Shown in pieces: positions 33,978 to 46,104 of a stretch of 64,000 bases of DNA. The notes beneath the pieces were generated by a model. That model had not been told where the DNA came from. It did no database searches and saw only the letters and a list, made by a program, of their open reading frames with translations. The stretch's first letter is position 1. Every line of letters starts with the position of its first letter. The translations under genes were made by a program, and so were the position numbers. This stretch comes from Siphonodentalium dalli (taxonomy: Eukaryota > Mollusca > Scaphopoda > Gadilida > Siphonodentaliidae). The stretch is taken from positions 63,020,609 through 63,084,608 of the forward strand of contig CP136066.1 in NCBI GenBank assembly GCA_032622095.1, written 5' to 3'.

Positions 33978-35049
33978 CATGTCTCATGTATAGAAAGTGT
34001 TAACCAGCTGCACCCTTTCAACCAGTTTCAATTGAAATCCGAGATCCATTATTAGCTCAACTAGCCTATAAGCGATTTCCTTTGCCTCACCATACAGATC
34101 ACATCCCTCAACCGATCATCACCAAACTTCATATGGATCTTTGGGCTGACCTCCAGATGGGAGCCATAATTTTTTTCTCCAAAATTCTTTAAAAAACAAT
34201 TTACTCATTTTGAATTTCAAATTTGAATCCATTGGCACTCCCTGCAGCTGACATTTATTGGAGAAATGTTTTGAAAATATACAGCCTTGCAGGCATCTAT
34301 AGACGAGAACTATCGCATTTTAGCGATTTTCAAGGCGCTGCAGCCGTCTTAGATTTTACTATTTGCATAACTAAATTCTTACAACTGGTACTGGAACTTC
34401 AAGCTCTCTAACTATTGGAAATTACCAACCTGACATCCCCCATAAGGTTAAAATTTGTGGCTTATTCGGTCCAACAGTTTAACCCAAAGTAGGAGCATAT
34501 GAACTGGTGCTTTTAAAACTTACTGGTTGGAAAATCATACCAAACTATGAGAACAATTCTATTTTTGGTTTTAAAATTAATCTAGAACTAATGTATCAGG
34601 CATGAAAGTTTCAACTGTTGAAAATTTGATAAAAGTAGGGGGTCAAAACTCCATCCCTTTACATTCCCTACCCATTGCCCCCACCAGGCAGACTAGAAAT
34701 AAATATTATACCTCCTTTAAAAAAAATGGTGGTATACTGTTTTGCACCTGTTTGTCCATTCGATGTCTGATCATCAGCCATCTTGGATTTTACTCTTTGT
34801 ATGACTAAATCCTTTAGCATGAGCGGCCATTTTGGATTCTACTCTTTGCATGACTAAAGCTATAAAATGTTTTTGAATTGTTGGAAAACATAGCCGCCAG
34901 GAACCATCTTAGATTTAACTTTTTTATACATGTATATATATATATATCTTCATGTTGATAAACTAGTATTAGACATTCAACTTTCCACATTCCTAATAAC
35001 TCCATCGACAGTAACACATTCAATTATTCCCTTTCCAAGTTGAGCTACA
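33978..35049. other. No gene; remnants of the TTGGAAATTT repeat family
   Basis: Words such as TTGGAAAATCATACC, GAAAGTTTCAACTGTTG and GCCATCTTGGATTTTACTCTTTG recur (the last near 34776, 34828 and, weaker, 34320), as in the MITE-like family at 4.1-5.1 kb and 41 kb. I see no gene. Confidence 0.4.
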
Positions 35050-35830
35050 GTGTCATTGACACTTTCATTATCTGGAAATGTTGGCTTTTTGGTCCGCCTG
35101 GTGTCTGTTCATGTCGTAACTTCAACAGGTATGCTGGGATCTCAATTAAATTTCACTACTATGAAGAAATTAATGATCTTCACTGCTATGAGGAAATTAA
35201 ATATGGAATATAAAATGGAGAGTTCCATCGTTTTGTTCTGATTTTCCATGCTAGAGTTATTCATCTGGAAATGTTGGTTTTTTTGGTCCGTCTGGTGTTT
35301 GTTCATATCTAACTTCATAAGTTAACCTGCGATCTCAATGAAATTTGCTACTCATATTCAATAATATGAGGACATTTAATAAAGGGCTACATTGTTTTAT
35401 TCAGGTTTTCATTCTAGAGTTATACATCCTTGTTTATCTGGTAATGTCAGATTTTAGGTCCATCTGGTGTCTGTTAATGTCGTAACTTCAACAGCTGTGC
35501 TGGGATCTCAATAAAATGTTTGGCTTTTCCATTCTAGAGTTATCCATCATTGTTTGTCTGGAAATGTTAGCTTTTTGTTCACTATTGTGGTGACATTCAA
35601 TTGAGGATTCAATTGTTTTGTTCGAGTTTCCGTTCTAGAGTTATTCATTTTTTTACATGGAAATGTTGGCTTTTTGTTCCATGTGATGTCTGTTCAGGTG
35701 ATAACTTGAACAGTAATGCTCTGACCTCAATGGAATTTGGTATGGACGTTCACCACTGTTTTTTTTTGGTTTTCATTCTATAGTTATTCATCTTTGTTTA
35801 TATGAAAATGCTGATGTCTGGGTCCATCAG
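35050..35830 (+). repeat. Degenerate ~110-190-bp tandem array, CTGGAAATGTTGGCTTTTTG
   Basis: TATCTGGAAATGTTGGCTTTTTGGT-type sequence followed by GGTGTCTGTTCATGTCGTAA and TGGGATCTCAAT recurs near 35070, 35265, 35437, 35556, 35660 and 35800, with intervening TTCTAGAGTTATTCAT words. Related single copies lie at 51890-52030. Its frames are open for 60-70 codons by chance. Confidence 0.65.
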
Positions 35831-37408
35831 CCCACACTAGTTATACCAGTACCAAACAGCATAGATACAAGTAGGGCGGATGGGGGATAGTTAATTCTCT
35901 TATCACTGCCTGTCTGAGCAAATCTGAATCCCCATTCATGAGATCCATTTATCTAGTAATTTCAAAGAGTAGAATTAAGAGTTTAAAAGCTTCCTAAAAA
36001 TAAACCTATTTGAACAAATCTGATCCCAAGGACCCTCTATACAGACAATCTCAATCCAATATACCCAGTAATTTTTCTTTGAAAAATCAGGGTATGATTT
36101 CACCTGGATAAGTGGTGGTTGAGAAAATAATATTGGAACAACTAAGTGTGTCTGAGATTTGCAGAATGTGTCCACAAAAGGTGAATTTAATTATGCTATA
36201 TATGCCACAAGGCGGGCTAGCATCACCAAATTTACACTCTGGGAACCTCATTTTGATTAGGCCCCAACTGCCATAGAAAAACCTAGGAAGACATTGAGGT
36301 TCTCCAGTTGAAGTTGGTGATGCACCCCCGCCCCTCCATTGCGTACCCAAATAATGCATTTTATCTACTAAATTGGGAAATATAGAAACTTCTGAAGATG
36401 GTAGCCTTTCCTACAGGATAGCATCACTAAATACCCCTCTCAGGACCTCATTTTGCAAATGTCAGACACACTGTCACTAAATTCAGACTTGGGTGATTGT
36501 TTTAATTTGGTAATGACAACATACATTGTTATCCTCCTCCCTATTTTCCACCCTTCTGATTGGCCCATATCCTGTCACGTGCCGGGCAAAATCACACTGT
36601 CGCCCGCTGTTTTTGTCACCCGCCTGATGTTATATTGCAAGAATATCTCCAAACACACACTGCAGTAACTCATCTATTTCACATCACTATATGTACTAAA
36701 CATCATAGATCTTATATACCCCACGGATTCGCAATACACGCCAGTTGTGGTGTTTGCTAATTTGCATATATATATAGTGAACACTAATATTCGAACTTTT
36801 AAGTTGATATTTTTATCGGACAAGCGTTTTTATTTACTTTTTACATCGAAACATCTCGGTGAATCAATTTGTTCATGTCGACATTATGATGCAAGATTGA
36901 AAGAGAGGATCCCTTGAGGTTGGTTGCTTATAAATGTTTGCTGGTAGACAACGTAATGCATACGTTTGTCGCGAATGAATGGTACTGTAGCTTATCCTCC
37001 GCGATGTCTGCAATGTGATCATAGAAGTATTTTATGTGAGGATCGCCATGAATGTACATTAATGAAATTGACAACTTCTCAATAGCTTTTGGAACATCGC
37101 GAGTAAATTGCGCGCACAAGACGACATTGAATATGCCACATTGCAGAAGACGAGAACATACCTATATGGCTTATTGGTTTACATTGCATGGACCGATATT
37201 GACGATTTAACCACCAAATTGATCGTAAATAAACGCGGATTATCAAACGCTTAACAGCTTGACTATCGTTTATGGAACAGAAATGCTATGGGACGATAAG
37301 TTTTACTGACAATATGCATAATCGGGGAAGAAAGCGCTCGTGACGCAGTGCAACATCGTGCGTGTGGATGGCAAGGATTTTATTCTGTGGTATAATCGGA
37401 TAACAAAA
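35831..37408. other. No gene seen
   Basis: AT-rich and mixed sequence. Short frames on both strands have no recognisable domains. Confidence 0.4.
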
Positions 37409-37545
37409 CAGTTGTTGCCCTTCTTCTCGGGAGACATTGAGATTTGTCACCCGCTCGAGAACGGAATGTCTTCGGGAGACATTCTGTTCTCGAGCGGGTG
37501 ACAAATCTCAATGTCTCCCTCGACAACGGGCGACAACTGTATATT
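37409..37545. repeat. Long perfect hairpin with TTCG centre
   Basis: GGGAGACATTGAGATTTGTC...GAACGGAATGTC on the left faces GGAGACATTCTGTTC...GACAAATCTCAATGTCTCCC on the right, giving arms of about 42 bp that are almost perfect around 37432-37519. The pairing continues outward more weakly through ACAGTTGTTGCCC and GGGCGACAACTGT to 37409 and 37545. No coding content. This may be a young fold-back insertion. Confidence 0.85.
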
Positions 37546-40351
37546 GGTGGTAGACTGGTAGTGTAGTGTTTACACAAGGCTGTCCGATATCTGTTATTCT
37601 GATCTCAATTAATGACTGTGTATGTCTCTCTGTAGCTAATACCCCACTAAGTCCTCTGCTAGATGATAACTCTCTGCTTCTGGTGAGAGTGGTAACTTCT
37701 GATATGGGTTGGTTGTGGGCTGTTGGTTTGTTGGCAATGTGGAGGGCTGGGTCATGTGGGGTGGGGTGAAGGAAAGTTTCTGTGATTTCATTGAAATATT
37801 AAAGTTTCATAACTCATGTTATAATGGTGTTAGTGGTTTTTTTCTTCAAATATTACAACATGATTAAAACAATAAACGAAAAACTCCATTTTTTTGGTTT
37901 AAATCGAGCAAGGAGTTCAATTTGAATTTTTTATTTATTATTATTTTTATTTTTGTTTAGTTCTGTCATTGGCTCCGCCCACATGTGCCTTGGTCTGAAT
38001 AAATATGAACGACAGTCACCCAAGGATCCAAATTATCAAATATGAACCCATTCGGCCCAATGGAATTTGAGAAGTCGTTTCAAAAATTATTATGGTGGTA
38101 AGAGTTATGGTCCTAGCTTCGTATCTATTGAACCCGGTGACTGAATTCATTGGAACAAATCTAAATGAGAGTCCCATATAGAACACCCACAACAAATATG
38201 AACCCATTCGATCCTAAGGATCTGGAGAAGATGTTCAAAGGGTGAGCTAAAAAGACACAAGACGATCGCGTTTTTTTTCTATCATACAGGTTAACCTTTA
38301 TTTATCTGGCAATCCAGTTTGTGTATGCCCTGCCGGGGGGTTATCGCAACCATCGGTTATCCAATTTGAATGAAGTTTTGTGTGGAGTTTGGCCATTACG
38401 ACAGTTTTAAAAGAGTGTCCGACAACTTTGTCGATATTTGTTTTGCTTCAGTTAGGACCCTCTGTTCGTCAATTATCTGATTTGATTCCGTCTGGCTTGA
38501 TAATTCTGACCAATATGAAATCCATGTCTCGTGTGCAGTATATCAAGTATCAACTGGTTGTGCCTATTCAATTACACTCTGTTTGGGAACCCTGTGTTGA
38601 TACGGTGCTCAGCCTCATTTATGTAGCATGTCATCAAAAAAAAATTGTGCAATAACGTTAACCAGTTCACACACTTGTGTCGTTCTATCTATATATCAGC
38701 TAGATCTCGATATCAAGCATGATCTATCCGTGTATATTATGATATATGTATGCAGATTGGACTGCGAAATTTTGTAACAAGTGGCATACCGGTACATAAC
38801 CATTTAATTTATGTATTTAGTCACCCAAAATGTGACTGTTTTCTTAAATTTAACAATTGACAGGTGCCACAGAAACTCAGTCTACTCTTTCTGTTCTCGT
38901 TAGTTTAAACCCAATAACTATGTAATACCACATGGATGTTATACGGCTATAGTAATAAGATTACTACATATCCACACTTGAATTATTAGATTTGCCTCAA
39001 AATTGATACACTCCACAGGCGTATAAATTGTTTCATCTGATCACAGTATTTGTGGTTGCTCCATTACGCTTTGCGTGCGATCATATTACAACACAGTTCA
39101 TAATCAACATGTCAACCAAAAGACGTGCGTTCTTGTTCGTGGTCAGTTCTGTTCTGTCATTCTCGGTAGCTGGGAGTAACGTCACATCCTCGGGTGCACT
39201 CGGACCGGATAACCGGTACTCTTCGGGACCTAATACCGCTACAATCATGTAGGCCTCTATATCTATGCGTGACCATTTTGTGACGGTAACCGGGAATCCA
39301 CCTTTAAATAAATTGACCGATGTATTAGATTCGACGAGACGAAGATGCGTCCGTCTGAAACAAACTGGACCTGAGTCGCACCACCGACGGATTTAATACA
39401 ATTAGATTCGAGTTGACAAAAATCCGTCGTTTGGAACGGGCCTTATAGAGGTAATATTTACCAGAAATGTAACGGTGTGGTTTATAGAGCTGGCAAAGGT
39501 GTCTCTATCTTGATGGCGCGGATGGGGTTCGGGGCTCTTTACAAAAAATAATAAAAGAAGTATTTGACGTCGGTTACCACAAAACATGTAAATACACGTA
39601 GTGACACAGTTAAGTGAAAGAATGCAAGTGTATCAGGCATTTATTAGACATAATATGTTTTACATTCACACTATAATTGGATCTATAATTGGTCTCATTC
39701 ATGGTCCACTTACTGCTATTGTGCCCATGTAGTTGCATTGAATTCAACAAAATACACGGGAACGGATTCGGGTAAATCGATAAACATCGTCATGGTTACT
39801 TGTGTACTTTCAATGCAGCTCATAAAGCAATATCGATTTAGAACGGGTAGATGTGTCCCATTGACAGGTAACCTTTCACTACGATTTCTCACTCAAAGGT
39901 TCATGAATTACATGTAATTCCAGTCAGCTATGCGTTAACCTATATATTGCAAGATTTCATGGGCACACATCATGCATTGATAAAGTTGTCATTTTAAACC
40001 AGGTTCTATGTTCAAATTCTCGAGGCGGCTTCTAGCACTTTTCTCGACCCATTTCAGGAACGTTTCTATAGATTGTATCCGCGTTACGGGGGGCGTCCAA
40101 CTTCTAACTAGACCCCATTTTCACCCCTCCCCATCCCGTTGGACTTTGATTTTCCCAACTTGCCCCCCCCCCCCACATCCGCCTGAATGGTAGCATATTA
40201 TAAATGAATCTTTTTGTTACTAGCCGGGGTGGGTATAATCCATTGGGCCGACCAGTACATGACAATGTGTAGATCTGAGCCTGAACGATCCTAATATGCT
40301 AATATATCTAGTAGTCTAACGCCATGCAAATTCACCCCGATTTGTTTTTTC
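37546..40351. other. No gene; a ~157-bp tandem duplication and a fold-back remnant
   Basis: AAATATGAACCCATTCG at 38038 and again at 38195, each followed by a related GAGAAG stretch, marks a ~157-bp duplication. At 39320-39445, ATTAGATTCGA-GACAAAAATCC and GTTTGGAACGGGCCTTAT belong to the family at 31718-31930. A poly-C run lies at 40163-40173. Short open frames have no recognised domain. Confidence 0.45.
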
Positions 40352-40750
40352 TTAACCCTTTACCCAACAGAACGGCCCTGTGCCAATGCATTCTCTTATA
40401 TATGCGAGTCGACCATAGGTCGCCTCGCATATATAAGAGAATGCATTGGCTTAACACATTAAAAATTATAAAATTGTTAAAGAATGTAAGAAAAAATGGT
40501 ACAAAGTGTTAAAAAAGATTGTTTTTAGGCCAATGCATTCTCTTATATATGCGAGGCGACCTATGGTCGACTCGCATATATAAGAGAATGCATTGGCACA
40601 TGGTATAACTGTAACTATCACAATATGGTCAAGGAGCCGGTTCCAATGATATCCATATTTGTATGGTTTTATTGAGACAGACCCAAGATATTTTAGGCTG
40701 TTGAAGCTTTATTTGGCCGGTTTTGGCCGGTTTGTTGGGTAAAGGGTTAA
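40352..40750. mobile_element. Complete piggyBac-like MITE carrying two hairpins
   Basis: TTAACCCTTTACCCAACA at 40352-40369 is exactly inverted at 40733-40750 (TGTTGGGTAAAGGGTTAA). The outer TTAA is the target duplication expected for piggyBac-superfamily elements, whose ends begin with C-rich terminal repeats, leaving a 391-bp element with 14-bp termini. Inside, 69-bp palindromes at 40382-40450 and 40529-40597 face each other in opposite orientation. There is no transposase frame. A related partial copy is at 3197-3305. Confidence 0.8.
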
Positions 40751-40799
40751 ATTAATTATCGGTTTCTGACTGGCCAATGCGGAGGGACCGAAACACAAC

Positions 40800-41190
40800 T
40801 GATCGAACATGGTTCGTCCTGGTGTGAGAAATATTTTAAATCTGAACATGAAATTTTCTAAATCCTAGCATCCAGACTGGCGTCAAACTTTCCATTTGTT
40901 GGACATTTTGAGACCTGACACCCCCAAACAGTTTCAACAGTTTCTGATGGCCATTTCAGTCCAAATGTTTTACCAAAAATAGGAAAATATGCAAATGTTG
41001 GTATAAAAACTACAAATTCTCCACTAATAAATTGATGGAATATTAAACTACGGGAACAATTTCAACCTATTGTTGGTGTGAAATTTCCAACAAATGTTGT
41101 GTAAAATATATCAAATTTCCAACTGTTGAACATTTGACCAAAGTTTGGGAGGCTGAGATACCCCTGTTGTCACGTCCCTGTCTCAACCCT
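40800..41190 (-). repeat. Inverted relative of the 4.05-4.8 kb MITE-like element
   Basis: TTTCCAACTGTTGAACATTTGACCAAAGTTTGG-type sequence, AGGAAAATATGCAAATGTTGG, CAACCTATTGTTGGTGTGAA and the closing GTCACGTCCCTGTCTCAACC mirror the start of the element at 4043. It is diverged and its other end is not found. Confidence 0.55.
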
Positions 41191-41589
41191 TTGTACAAGG
41201 GCATCAATATATCGTGGATTTATCGATGTATTGCACATTTTAATACGACCGTTTAGTTATATTATCGTATGTAGGTAGGTGTATATTGTAGTGGGGATAA
41301 TATAGGTCGCTGAAGACACGAAATACCTATACATACTAAACAAAATCTAAGCATAATCAGAGCGAGTTTCAGCTGTTTTCTGTGTTTCGCACAGATGTGA
41401 AGTGAACGCTCTTTATTCAATCCGTATAATAAACAGACTACATTTTAACACATTTTATCGTTACCAAGTTTAACTTTTCAACCTACCTCCGGGTTTAGAT
41501 CCCGAAAAATCCCTATTCTTGGGATAAATGATTCCCTTGCCCCGACCCTTCGATCTGTTAAAAAATTCCAAACCATTGTTTACTTAACA
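41191..41589. other. No gene seen
   Basis: AT-rich sequence before the satellite with no supported feature. Confidence 0.4.
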
Positions 41590-41957
41590 TGACTAAATAC
41601 TCCCTAACCAAAATAGGGGACAAATTCGGTCTTACACACATAACCATAGATTCGGACCACACACATAACCATAGATTCACTCCATTTATGCATATACACC
41701 CCATCAATGGCCATAAAATCCTTCTTTTTATACCAATACCCCGCACACTCGGCAATTCATACACACCGGGCTTGAAAACACACCTCACCCTTGACAATCG
41801 CATAGCAATTTCATTACCATACAGTCACTCCTTGTATACATATTCACACCACCGTTTGCCAAAGGTCACCCCTGTATACATATTCGCCACACACATGGCC
41901 ATATAGCCTCTCAATATATACATATACGTCACACCCATAGCCATAGAGTCACTCCAA

Positions 41958-42005
<48 letters not shown>

Positions 42006-43035
42006 GCCACACGCATGGCCATATAGCCACTCAATATATACATATATACCACACCCATAACAATAGTCATTCCAAGTATATACACCCCACCAACGGCCAT
42101 ACAGCCCTTCTATATACACATCACTTGACAATTACACACACCAAATATATTACCATACAGTCACTCCTTGTATACATATTCACACCAACTTTTGCCAAAG
42201 TTCACCCCTGTATACATATTCGCCACACACATGGCCATATAGCATCTCAATATATACATATACATCACACCCATAGCCATAGAGTCATTCCAAATATATA
42301 TAGAGTTGCCACACACATGGCCATATAGCCACTCGATATATACATATACACCACACCCATAACCATAGTCATTCCAAATATATTACCAAATATATTACCA
42401 TACAGTCACTCCTTGTATACATATTCACACCAAATTTTGCCAAAGGTCACCCCTGTATACCTATTCGCCACACACATGGCCATATAGCATATCAATATAT
42501 GCATATACATCACACCCATAGCCATAGAGTAATTCCAAATATATATATAGTTGCCACACACATGGCCATATAGCCACTCAATATATACATATACACCACA
42601 CCCATAACCATAGTCATTCCAAATATATAGATATACACCCCACCGATGGCCATACAGCCCTTATAAATACCCCCGCAAACTCGGCCATTCATACACTCCA
42701 GGCTTGAATATACACCTCACCCGTGAAAATAATATACCAACTGTTTTACCATACAGTCACTCCGTGTATATCCATTCATTCCACCATTTGGCAATACGAC
42801 CACTCCCTGTACACGTGTATCCATGGCGACACAGTCCTTCAACATATACCTATACCCTGTACACAGGGCCATTCATGCACTCCAGACTTGCATTTTCACC
42901 TCATACTGTATACTCATACGCTACATTTGTGACCACACGGTCACACCTTGTAAACATATTCCCTCCACCATTGGCTATATGGTCACTCCCCAGCCATGAC
43001 ATCTACTTCATGTATACATATACACCCACCAGTGA
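41590..43035. repeat. Complex satellite: ~40-46-bp monomers in higher-order units
   Basis: Monomers built on GGCCATATAGCCACTCAATA, TATACATATACACCACACCCAT and CATAGTCATTCCAAATATA repeat with many variants. A larger unit starting CAGTCACTCCTTGTATACAT occurs at 41822, 42158 and 42403 (spacings 336 and 245), which points to higher-order organisation with indels. A (TA)n tract sits inside at 41966-42002. Frames of 80-146 codons rich in His, Tyr and Ile are artefacts of the repeat. Confidence 0.8.
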
Positions 43036-45181
43036 CGATATATCAGCAACAGAAAACGAGAGGCCGATCACGATTGGCAGATGTTTAACCCATCCCTTGG
43101 CGATAGTAAATTACTATGATCGTAATCATACATTAGAGTGTTGATGTTGAATTATAGAGTATAGTGTTATGTACTACTATAGACAGATGTACTTAACACA
43201 ACTTATTGGATTTTATGGGTCACTCGCAAATATAAGAGAATTCACTGGCACAGGATAGGTAATGATGCACGAGCGCAGCTTTGGATTAAATGTGAAAGGT
43301 GACCCTGACATGGAATACTTGGGTTAATAGAGCCAATTTAAGTTTACAATGATAATGTATCAAATTATACCAACAACAGCCATCCCGATAAGACACCTCA
43401 CTGCTGACCTATTAATATCAATTATATAGCAGAGCTGTCAACTAATCACTGGCTTTGTTTATGCTGAACCTTGGCATCTATACCTTTATAATGACATCAG
43501 ACCATCTGTAGAGCGATATATTCAGCTGTGCATAGCAGCAAAGATGTTCTAGTCAACTGTTAATAGCATGTCGTATGTAATGTTGAAACATTTTTTTTTA
43601 ATTAGATACCATAGCTTTCTTTATCAGGACCTATTTAAACCAAATTTGGTGTGGGGACTCGGGGTACCCTTGGCGGAGTTATAAATATTTAATGTCCGTG
43701 TAGCTGCATAGAAACGGTTGTCATTGACATTATTATAGGAAACAAGGTCACAAGTCTTTGTAATTCATCCTATGTCACAAATATACCTGAATTATTCAAT
43801 TCAGAACAACTAAAGTTGAATGAAATACTGTAATACATTCTTATATGAGCATGTTTATACTTTCGGGTAGTTGCCTAGCAACCGTTACTAAGCAGGGCAA
43901 ATCTCGATGGGGTCTATTCTGAAATGATCAGTAAGGTCCAAGGAACACATGTGGATGTTTCATGCTTTTATCAATATTTGTGCAATTCTTACATTTCCAT
44001 ACACCAAGCGCCTGGACTACAGAAGCATGATATATTGGGAATTTTTCACCCATTTTGGGAAATGGTCACCAAGTTTAAAGGCATATATCTCATTAATGAC
44101 ATGTCTTTTCCGACAATAACGAATTTTTCCATGCAGCATATACGCTACATATTATTTAGGAGCAAAGATAACGTACTCAAAACTGATATATAAAATCAGC
44201 GGGTAGAAAATGTATGACCCGATATGAAAAAAGCTAATATTTTGGTGAATGACGTTGACCTTTGTGTATGACCTTGACCTCTAGATGTGAAATCCCCGCG
44301 TCAAAAGAAATCCCACCAAGGGTGTCACCCCATATTAGTGTAAAGATAGAGTTACTGCATTAAACTTTCTAGTAGTAGACCATAATAAGTATATTTTTAT
44401 ACTGGCCAAAAACACCATTCGCTGCCATGGAAACACACATTTTGCGCACTAAGCTACACTGCCACAGTGCGCCCCAGCACTCAGATAAATTTCAGATTAT
44501 ATGCTTTGAGAAAAATGTTGATAGAATTTGCCACCAAAATGGTACCATTCTCGGTCCTGGCTCATGGACTATGAGACGAGAATACTATTTCTGGTTTCGC
44601 AGTAACGATATTGATTGGTAATTTGATTGTAAATCATGCGTGGGTTTAGTTGGCTTTACAATGGAGTTTTATTTATTATACCCATGTCTTTTTTGAAGCA
44701 TACTACAGTTAGGTGGATTAAGTCAGATTTTCGTGCTATTATTTCTACGCGCAATAAGTTATCGATGGTGTGGTCGACACAGATGAATGGGGAATGGTAG
44801 TTGTTTTGCAATCGGAACGTAATTCGCGTTGGATGCGGGTGTCTTTAGTTCCGTGTTTTTGAAATGAATTGAGGTTGGAGCTAGTTTTGAAAGCACTAAT
44901 TCATCATTTGGTAATAAATTATTGCTGGACTGGATATACAACATAACAGCAAAAACTATCAACATTATATGAAGACAAAACGAAAAAATGAGGTACAAAA
45001 TAAGGACATGTCCGATTACATTGAATTAAATTAAATTAAATTGGACCCCTGCTCCAGTTTCTTAAGCCTTGACATTTCAAATAGGTTTATTTATGGATTT
45101 GGAAAAAAATTATATGGCATTGGAAATTTCTGCGATCTGGAGTGTGATACAACGCACCCATCTAGATTTTTTTCCGATAAC
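43036..45181. other. No gene; AT-rich with TGACCTT words
   Basis: A half-hairpin of the 69-bp family lies at about 43222-43249. GTTGCCTAGCAAC (43870-43882) is X-box-like. GTTGACCTTTGTGTATGACCTTGACCTC at about 44259-44284 contains three TGACCT half-sites. None of these sits beside a supported gene. Open frames around 43924-44193 and 44427-44621 show no known domain. Confidence 0.4.
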
Positions 45182-45224
45182 ACCCCCCCCCCCCAACCCC
45201 CCCCCCCCCCCCCCCCCCCCCCCC
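45182..45224 (+). repeat. Long poly-C tract (about 40 bp)
   Basis: About forty C residues broken only by one AA, with G-rich complement able to form quadruplex or i-motif structures. Shorter runs are at 5060-5075, 14427-14434, 14648-14657 and 53770-53786; those at 5.06 and 14.65 kb sit at ends of the MITE-like family. Confidence 0.9.
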
Positions 45225-45504
45225 GTTGTTACCATTATATATTTTTGGAATTTTTCAATAACTTCAGTTATAATCTTTCTACATTTTCAACTTATTGCAA
45301 ATTCCCAAGTCCGCGAAATTACATTGCACCTGACACCCCCTCACTATTTCCAGTTGTTGGAAATTCCCAACTGATATCCCCTATAATAATGGTTCGAAAT
45401 GTTTTCAAGAGCTGAATGTAATTTCAGTGCAATATTTTGACTCAAAGTTGAACAACATATAGTTGGTTCTTGATCTAAACAAACAATATTACACTATACA
45501 TTAA

Positions 45505-45700
45505 TTGTAAAGGACCCCGGTTGTCCCGACGGTAGAATGCTCGGGGCATTATGCCGCCATTTGCCGTCTTGCGCTGACAAAGCTGGTTCGAATGCCGACA
45601 AGCGCGGATTCGCGATCCACTCTAAGTGACGATAATCTTATTCGTGTATCTGGGCAAGTTTGTCGGTCACTTTCCGGGGGCGGTGGTTTCTACACCCACG
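45505..45700 (+). mobile_element. Possible tRNA-derived SINE
   Basis: GGTTCGAATGCC at 45585-45596 fits the B box of RNA polymerase III promoters, and TGTCCCGACGGTAGAATGC at 45522-45540 is a weak A-box candidate about 60 bp upstream. A GC-rich body follows, ending GGGCGGTGGTTTC-TACACCC near 45677-45697. No A-rich tail or target duplication was identified. A diverged tRNA pseudogene is an alternative. Confidence 0.4.
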
Positions 45701-46104
45701 GAGTGATTTTTCGGTCAAATTTACTCTCTGCATATATTTTCATCCACCCGTAAAACTGACAACGTCGTGACATTCGCACAGAGGGTGAGAAAGCAGCACC
45801 ATCGCTGCCCCGTTATCCCCGTCGAACGGCGACGGCACACATATACCGCTATACAACACAGAGATGAGCCGCTTTCACGTGCTCAGGTTTGGAGACACCA
45901 ACACACCAATCTAGATGCAGCGCGCAGCACGCTTTTGTCCTTAAATTGGCGTAGACGAACAAACCGGACATCGGTCGCATCGCAGCACATATATAAAACG
46001 TTTGTAAACATTCTCGCATCACTAGTAAATCGTCTGATACAATGACTGCACTGTATCTGCACACACACATTCCGTATAGCAAGTTTCGTTTCAAATGTGG
46101 AAGG

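Noticed and set aside
42704-43144. Open frame of 146 codons, rich in His, Tyr and Ser
   Set aside because: It lies almost wholly in the 41.6-43.0 kb satellite and its periodic sequence follows the repeat.
45041-45415. Open frame with a long proline run
   Set aside because: The prolines come from the poly-C tract, and the rest matches the TTGGAAATT repeat family.
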